Source of the DNA: an uncultured Clostridium sp.
GTDB taxonomy: Bacteria > Bacillota_A > Clostridia > Lachnospirales > Lachnospiraceae
Length of the DNA: 8,727 nt
Direction of reading: 5' to 3'
Assembly (NCBI GenBank): GCA_945836785.1
Contig: CAMAMD010000051.1
Location: 1-8,727 of the forward strand
The translations under genes and the position numbers were made by a program. Shown one piece after another: positions 5,445 to 8,727 of the stretch; the stretch's first letter is position 1, and each line of letters starts with the position of its first letter. Under the pieces are notes generated by a model. That model did not search any database, was not told where the DNA came from, and saw nothing but the letters and a program-made list of their open reading frames with translations.

Positions 5445-6482
5445 TTAGATATATTTTCGTGAGATGAATGGGCTTACAAATGCAGTCATAAGTGCACCGT
5501 ATTCAAGATCAAAACTGATGGTATCGCCCACCTTGTATTCGGGTGCCGCTGATAAATCAATGACACATTCGTCCGAACAGCCACCGAGTAATGTTAGTCT
5601 GGAATCACGCGGAAGAAGATGCTCAATCTGTACATCCTGCTTTCCGACTGCCAGAATGCCTCTCCTCATCTCGGATTGGACACCATTCTCTATGATTGGT
5701 TTCGCCTGTACCTCAATCAGCGGAACATACAGAGTGAATACATCATATTCATATCCCGGAATCAATGTGTTATCTGCAGGGTCACGACCGAGCATGACTG
5801 CTTCTCCCATACGAAATTGATTGACTTCGTCAGAGAGAATATCGGAATCACCTGTCAGCAGTGAAACGGAACTTGAGTTACCGCCAGAGACGACTGGTGT
5901 ATCTGTATCATAGAGAGGTGTAAGTTCCTTGTGTATTTCTGCCAGAATATTCATATTCTGTTTGTCTGGCAGATATCCCAGAAAACAATTATAGTTGGTT
6001 GCAATTCCGGAAAGACGCAGATGCTTACTTTCGTGTGTATATTTTGCCAAATTCATGATATGTTCTGTATCGGTATACATGATTCCGTCGCGCAAGTCCC
6101 CGAGATCAATCATCAAAAGTACATCGTGGGTAAGATTCTGTGCTTTGCATGCTGCCTCAAGTGCCTGTAATGTAGAGAACTCTGTTACAAAACTCATATC
6201 ACAGCAACTTACGACCGAATCGGCTTCCTGTGGTGCAGCCGGACGGATTAATAATTTGGTTTTCTTCGTGTCAATTTTGGATAGGTTATCGATTCGGGAA
6301 TCTGCAATTGTCGTAGCCTGTGATTGGTTTATGATATCTATGATGCAGGCATCTGCACAGATACTTTTGGTGACAACAGCCAGATTGATAGATTTTTCTT
6401 TACATAATTCAAAACTATGTTGTATATTATATTTCAGTTTTTCCTTATTTATGGTAATATAAATAGGATTACAATGTTCCAT
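5445..6482 (-). CDS. Alanine/ornithine racemase-family PLP enzyme (COG3457-like)
   Basis: This is a predicted cytoplasmic pyridoxal-phosphate enzyme that interconverts L- and D-forms of an amino acid, by family resemblance ornithine or alanine. From 6482 it has 345 residues. The PLP-binding barrel (fold type III) occupies about 6-235, with Lys39 in AVVTKSICAD as the predicted Schiff-base lysine. Family motifs follow: IADSRIDNL (59-67), LLIRPAAPQEADSV (77-90), VLLMIDLGDLRDGI (121-134), VVSGGNSSSV (197-206, phosphate-binding loop) and FRMGEAVMLGRD (223-234). Residues about 245-345 are the beta domain with LLGGCSDECVID, where the ornithine racemase group usually has SSDH. Start choice: a GGAG (6495-6492) lies 9 nt before the ATG at 6482 but falls inside the frame beginning at 6497, which itself has no RBS. 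The gene converges on the giant palindrome and diverges from the flippase. Substrate is uncertain. Confidence 0.88.
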   Translation of the reverse strand: MEHCNPIYITINKEKLKYNIQHSFELCKEKSINLAVVTKSICADACIIDIINQSQATTIADSRIDNLSKIDTKKTKLLIRPAAPQEADSVVSCCDMSFVTEFSTLQALEAACKAQNLTHDVLLMIDLGDLRDGIMYTDTEHIMNLAKYTHESKHLRLSGIATNYNCFLGYLPDKQNMNILAEIHKELTPLYDTDTPVVSGGNSSSVSLLTGDSDILSDEVNQFRMGEAVMLGRDPADNTLIPGYEYDVFTLYVPLIEVQAKPIIENGVQSEMRRGILAVGKQDVQIEHLLPRDSRLTLLGGCSDECVIDLSAAPEYKVGDTISFDLEYGALMTAFVSPFISRKYI

Positions 6483-6491
6483 GAATATCAT

Positions 6492-6495
6492 CTCC
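6492..6495 (-). promoter_or_regulatory. Ribosome binding site that decides the racemase start
   Basis: GGAG on the minus strand (6495-6492, within TGGAGAT) is 9 nt ahead of the ATG at 6482. The two in-frame ATGs at 6497 and 6491 overlap or precede it and have only AT-rich sequence before them, so MEHCNPIYIT is the most probable N terminus. Confidence 0.6.
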
Positions 6496-6507
6496 ATTTA
6501 ATAATGT

Positions 6508-6538
6508 TTGAATTTGAGTAAATATTACAGGATATAAT
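6508..6538 (+). promoter_or_regulatory. Candidate promoter of the flippase-lipoprotein operon
   Basis: A perfect TATAAT -10 lies at 6533-6538, with TTGAAT (6508-6513) upstream at a rather long 19-bp spacing. Transcription would start near 6545, inside or just after an A8 run (6539-6546), giving a leader of only about 25 nt before the ATG at 6569. The divergent racemase promoter must share this 86-bp gap; only a weak candidate (TTGCTT 6550-6545, TAATAT 6527-6522) was seen for it. Confidence 0.5.
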
Positions 6539-6568
6539 AAAAAAAAGCAAGTGCGAGGAATGTGAAAT

Positions 6569-8092
6569 ATGCAGGAAAGCAGAGTTGGAAATGCTGGAAG
6601 AAACGTAATATTCGGTATGCTGCTTAGGGGATATCAGATATTAATGCCGTTTTTGATGAGAACGGCAATTATGTATTATATGGGTAAAGAGTATCTTGGA
6701 TTGAGCAGTCTGTTTGGTTCCGTCCTTTTTGTACTTAATCTGGCGGAGCTCGGTGTGGGTTCTGCTATGGTATACAGCATGTATCAGCCGATTGTAGATG
6801 GTGATAAAGCGGAAATCTGTGCTCTGTTAAAACTGTATCGCAGATATTATAGAATCATAGGTTTGCTGATTGCGGTAGTTGGTCTTGCTTTGACTCCGTT
6901 TATTCCGATGCTGATTAAAACAGGCGTTCCGGCTGGTATCAGTGTTTATGCAGTATATTTACTCAATCTTTTATGTACGGTAATGTCGTATTGGCTGTTT
7001 GCATATAAGAACAGTCTGCTTACTGCACATCAGAGGACTGATATTGCAAGTAAGGTCATGCTTGCAACGAATACAGTACAGTATGTGCTGCAGCTTTTTG
7101 TTGTAATTAAACTACAGGATTACTATGTATATTTGATTGTTTCTATAATTACACAGGTGTGTACCAATATCATAACAGCTTACTGGGCAAAAAAGATGTA
7201 TCCGGATTATAATCCGGAGGGTGAACTTCCGGCAGAACGTGTAAAGGGAATTAACGGAAAGATTAAAGATTTATTTACCATGAAGCTGGGTGTCGTTTTA
7301 GTTTCTTCTGTGGATTCTATTACGGTTTCGGCATTTCTTGGACTGGCTGTCCTTGGTATTTATGGAAACTATACACAGATTCTTACTGCTGCTTTCAATG
7401 TTGTCAAGGTTGTGTTTGACTCCTGTACAGCCGGAATCGGAAATAGTATTTTGACGGAAACTTCTGATAAGAATTTTGCGGATTTGAAGAAACTGACATT
7501 TATTGTGATGTGGCTTACAGGCTTTTGCTGTGTATGTTTATTGTGTCTGTTTCAGCCTTTTATGTTGTTGTGGACGGGCTCGGAGGATAACCTTTTCGGA
7601 TATAGCTCCGTGATTTGTTTTGTGCTGTATTTCTTCCTGGATCGTGTGATGCAGCTTTTAATCACCTATAAAGATGCGGCTGGAATCTGGCATGAGGACA
7701 GGTTCCGTCCGATTGTAACAGCCCTTGTAAATGTTGTTTTGAATATTATTCTGATACAGATAATCGGAATAAATGGAGTTATTATATCTACGATTCTTTC
7801 TATTCTGCTTGTGGGTGTGCCGTGGATTTTGCATAACCTGTTTACGGTGTTGTTCAAGCGCAGTATGAAAGAGTATGTGGGAAAGCTGTTTTTCTATGCA
7901 GTGGTGACGCTTGTGATATGTGTCATATGTGCTCTGATTTGCAACATGATTGCGGATACGGGTATATTAACTTTGCTGCTGAAAGCACTTATATGTGTTG
8001 TGGTTGCGAATGTATTATTTTTGCTGGCGTTTTTCCGTACAAAGGAATTTGGACAGGCGAAAGAAATTGCAAAAAGAATCTTAAAGAGATAG
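6569..8092 (+). CDS. Polysaccharide/oligosaccharide flippase (Wzx-like, MOP superfamily)
   Basis: This 507-residue polytopic membrane protein is predicted to flip lipid-linked glycans or related polymers across the cytoplasmic membrane. It opens with the N-terminal pattern of Firmicute capsule/teichoic-type flippases: GNAGRNVIFGMLLRGYQILMPF (7-28), MGKEYLGLSSLFGSVLFVLNLAELGVGSAM (38-67) and, after the fourth hydrophobic segment, YWLFAYKNSLLTAHQRTD (141-158). About twelve to fourteen hydrophobic segments are spread to the C terminus, which ends in a basic tail (AKRILKR). The length is normal for the family. The ATG at 6569 has GAGGA (6555-6559) at 9-nt spacing. No glycosyltransferase or polymerase gene neighbours it here; its only partner in view is the lipoprotein gene 10 nt downstream. 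A MurJ-type or other MOP role cannot be excluded, so no gene symbol is given. Confidence 0.88.
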   Translation: MQESRVGNAGRNVIFGMLLRGYQILMPFLMRTAIMYYMGKEYLGLSSLFGSVLFVLNLAELGVGSAMVYSMYQPIVDGDKAEICALLKLYRRYYRIIGLLIAVVGLALTPFIPMLIKTGVPAGISVYAVYLLNLLCTVMSYWLFAYKNSLLTAHQRTDIASKVMLATNTVQYVLQLFVVIKLQDYYVYLIVSIITQVCTNIITAYWAKKMYPDYNPEGELPAERVKGINGKIKDLFTMKLGVVLVSSVDSITVSAFLGLAVLGIYGNYTQILTAAFNVVKVVFDSCTAGIGNSILTETSDKNFADLKKLTFIVMWLTGFCCVCLLCLFQPFMLLWTGSEDNLFGYSSVICFVLYFFLDRVMQLLITYKDAAGIWHEDRFRPIVTALVNVVLNIILIQIIGINGVIISTILSILLVGVPWILHNLFTVLFKRSMKEYVGKLFFYAVVTLVICVICALICNMIADTGILTLLLKALICVVVANVLFLLAFFRTKEFGQAKEIAKRILKR

Positions 8093-8102
8093 GTGATAAC
8101 AT

Positions 8103-8727
8103 ATGAGAAAAATGTACCGGTATATCCTGTACAGTCTGTTTTGCTTTGTGACATTATGTTTCTGTGGGTGCGGGCAGAAAGATGAGCTTGTATTGGTTAC
8201 GACAGAGAAAAAAGCAGAGGAAACATCAGAACAGGATGAAAAAACAGAAGATGAAGCAGATGCTGCGCCTGTTGCAGAAAATGAGACGGTGACGGAAGAG
8301 GCTTCAGAGGAAGAACAGAAATTGACATTGGAAGATCTGCAGTCGGCTAATTCCGGTGATGCACTTTTGGCGGGGGGACAGAGCTGTAGTGTCAATACGG
8401 TTTATTATGCAAATGGAACCGAAATTTATTCGGAGTATCGTTTCCTTGGATTTGAAGAAAATGGAAGTTATATACAGGCATACGAAAATTCCGAGGGAGA
8501 CGTGGAGGTTCTGGATAATTATAACCAGTGTTGGTATGTATATGAGGATAATGCGTTGTATACAAAAATCTGCCCGGAAAACGGTGTCAGTGCGAGATTG
8601 GTAGATTATACGCATAATCACACTGCAATATCATTTTATGATGACGAGACATTGTGTACTATATATCGTGAGGACGGAAAACTTGTATTTGAAACAGAAT
8701 ATACGGATAATACAGAAGAATTGTATA
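8103..8727 (+). CDS. Putative lipoprotein of unknown function (3' partial)
   Basis: The frame is open from the ATG at 8103 to the window edge, giving 208 codons so far; its stop lies outside. A basic start (MRKMYR) and a hydrophobic stretch (7-22) lead to CFCGC, where Cys23 is the likely lipidated residue; the -3 position is Phe instead of the usual Leu, so the lipobox is slightly atypical. Residues 27-76 are an acidic, Glu/Thr/Ala-rich low-complexity linker (for example EKKAEETSEQDEKTEDEADA), a usual spacer between membrane anchor and outer domain. Residues 77-208 look like a beta-rich domain with repeated Tyr/Glu/Asp strands (VNTVYYANGTEIYSEYRF, CTIYREDGKLVFETEY). I do not recognise the family. 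The start follows the flippase stop by 10 nt and has AGGTGA (8091-8096), which overlaps that stop, at 6-nt spacing, so the two genes are very probably cotranscribed. Confidence 0.82.
   Translation, partial: MRKMYRYILYSLFCFVTLCFCGCGQKDELVLVTTEKKAEETSEQDEKTEDEADAAPVAENETVTEEASEEEQKLTLEDLQSANSGDALLAGGQSCSVNTVYYANGTEIYSEYRFLGFEENGSYIQAYENSEGDVEVLDNYNQCWYVYEDNALYTKICPENGVSARLVDYTHNHTAISFYDDETLCTIYREDGKLVFETEYTDNTEELY

Noticed and set aside
5995..6462. 155-codon open frame on the plus strand inside the racemase gene
   Set aside because: It is antisense to a gene with clear family motifs, has no convincing RBS, and its translation shows no recognisable domain. It is a shadow frame.
6483..6497. ATG at 6497 as the start of the racemase
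   Set aside because: It has only AT-rich sequence in front. The GGAG at 6492-6495 lies inside that extension and fits the ATG at 6482.
8081..8621. Open frames on the minus strand (8081-8395, 8304-8621) over the lipoprotein gene
   Set aside because: They are Ser-rich or low-complexity shadows of the acidic linker and beta domain. The plus-strand frame has a start, RBS, signal peptide and operon position, so it is the real gene.

Overview
The window looks like the chromosome of a motile, anaerobic, low-to-moderate GC Firmicute, most probably a Lachnospiraceae-type gut Clostridium (Roseburia/Eubacterium/Lachnospira group). This rests on the gene content (chemoreceptor, YitT protein, AGCS symporter, a Spo0A-type regulator, an Orr-type racemase), the strong AGGAGG-like ribosome binding sites and the codon style. 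The genus is inference. No phage, plasmid, insertion-sequence transposase, CRISPR array, rRNA or tRNA gene was seen.

Layout from left to right. (1) 1-630: C-terminal signalling part of a methyl-accepting chemotaxis protein, cut by the window edge, ending at a two-way terminator. (2) 695-1573, minus: YitT-family membrane protein. (3) 1798-3228, plus: AGCS sodium:alanine/glycine symporter, ending at a 20-bp perfect-stem two-way terminator. (4) 3308-4096, minus: XRE-type DNA-binding protein fused to an S24 (LexA/CI-like) domain that lacks the catalytic serine. (5) 4330-5118, plus: a Spo0A-type response regulator, divergent from the repressor-like gene. The two share a 233-bp control region holding a good sigma-A promoter, a 9-bp-arm inverted repeat and an 18-bp tandem repeat. 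(6) 5119-5444: a gene-free stretch almost filled by a giant nested palindrome of about 262 bp with 51-bp perfect outer arms. (7) 5445-6482, minus: alanine/ornithine-racemase-family PLP enzyme. (8) 6569-8092, plus: polysaccharide flippase (MOP superfamily). (9) 8103 to the end, plus: a lipoprotein of unknown function in the same operon, cut by the window edge.

The likely regulatory core is the divergent pair of the XRE-S24 protein and the Spo0A-type regulator. The surrounding genes are envelope or transport functions (amino-acid uptake, D-amino-acid production, polysaccharide export, a surface lipoprotein). A regulatory link between the pair and these genes is only a hypothesis. The least explained object is the giant palindrome between the convergent spo0A-like and racemase genes. 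It could be a foldback/MITE-like element, an extreme two-way terminator or a structured RNA, and the sequence alone does not decide which.
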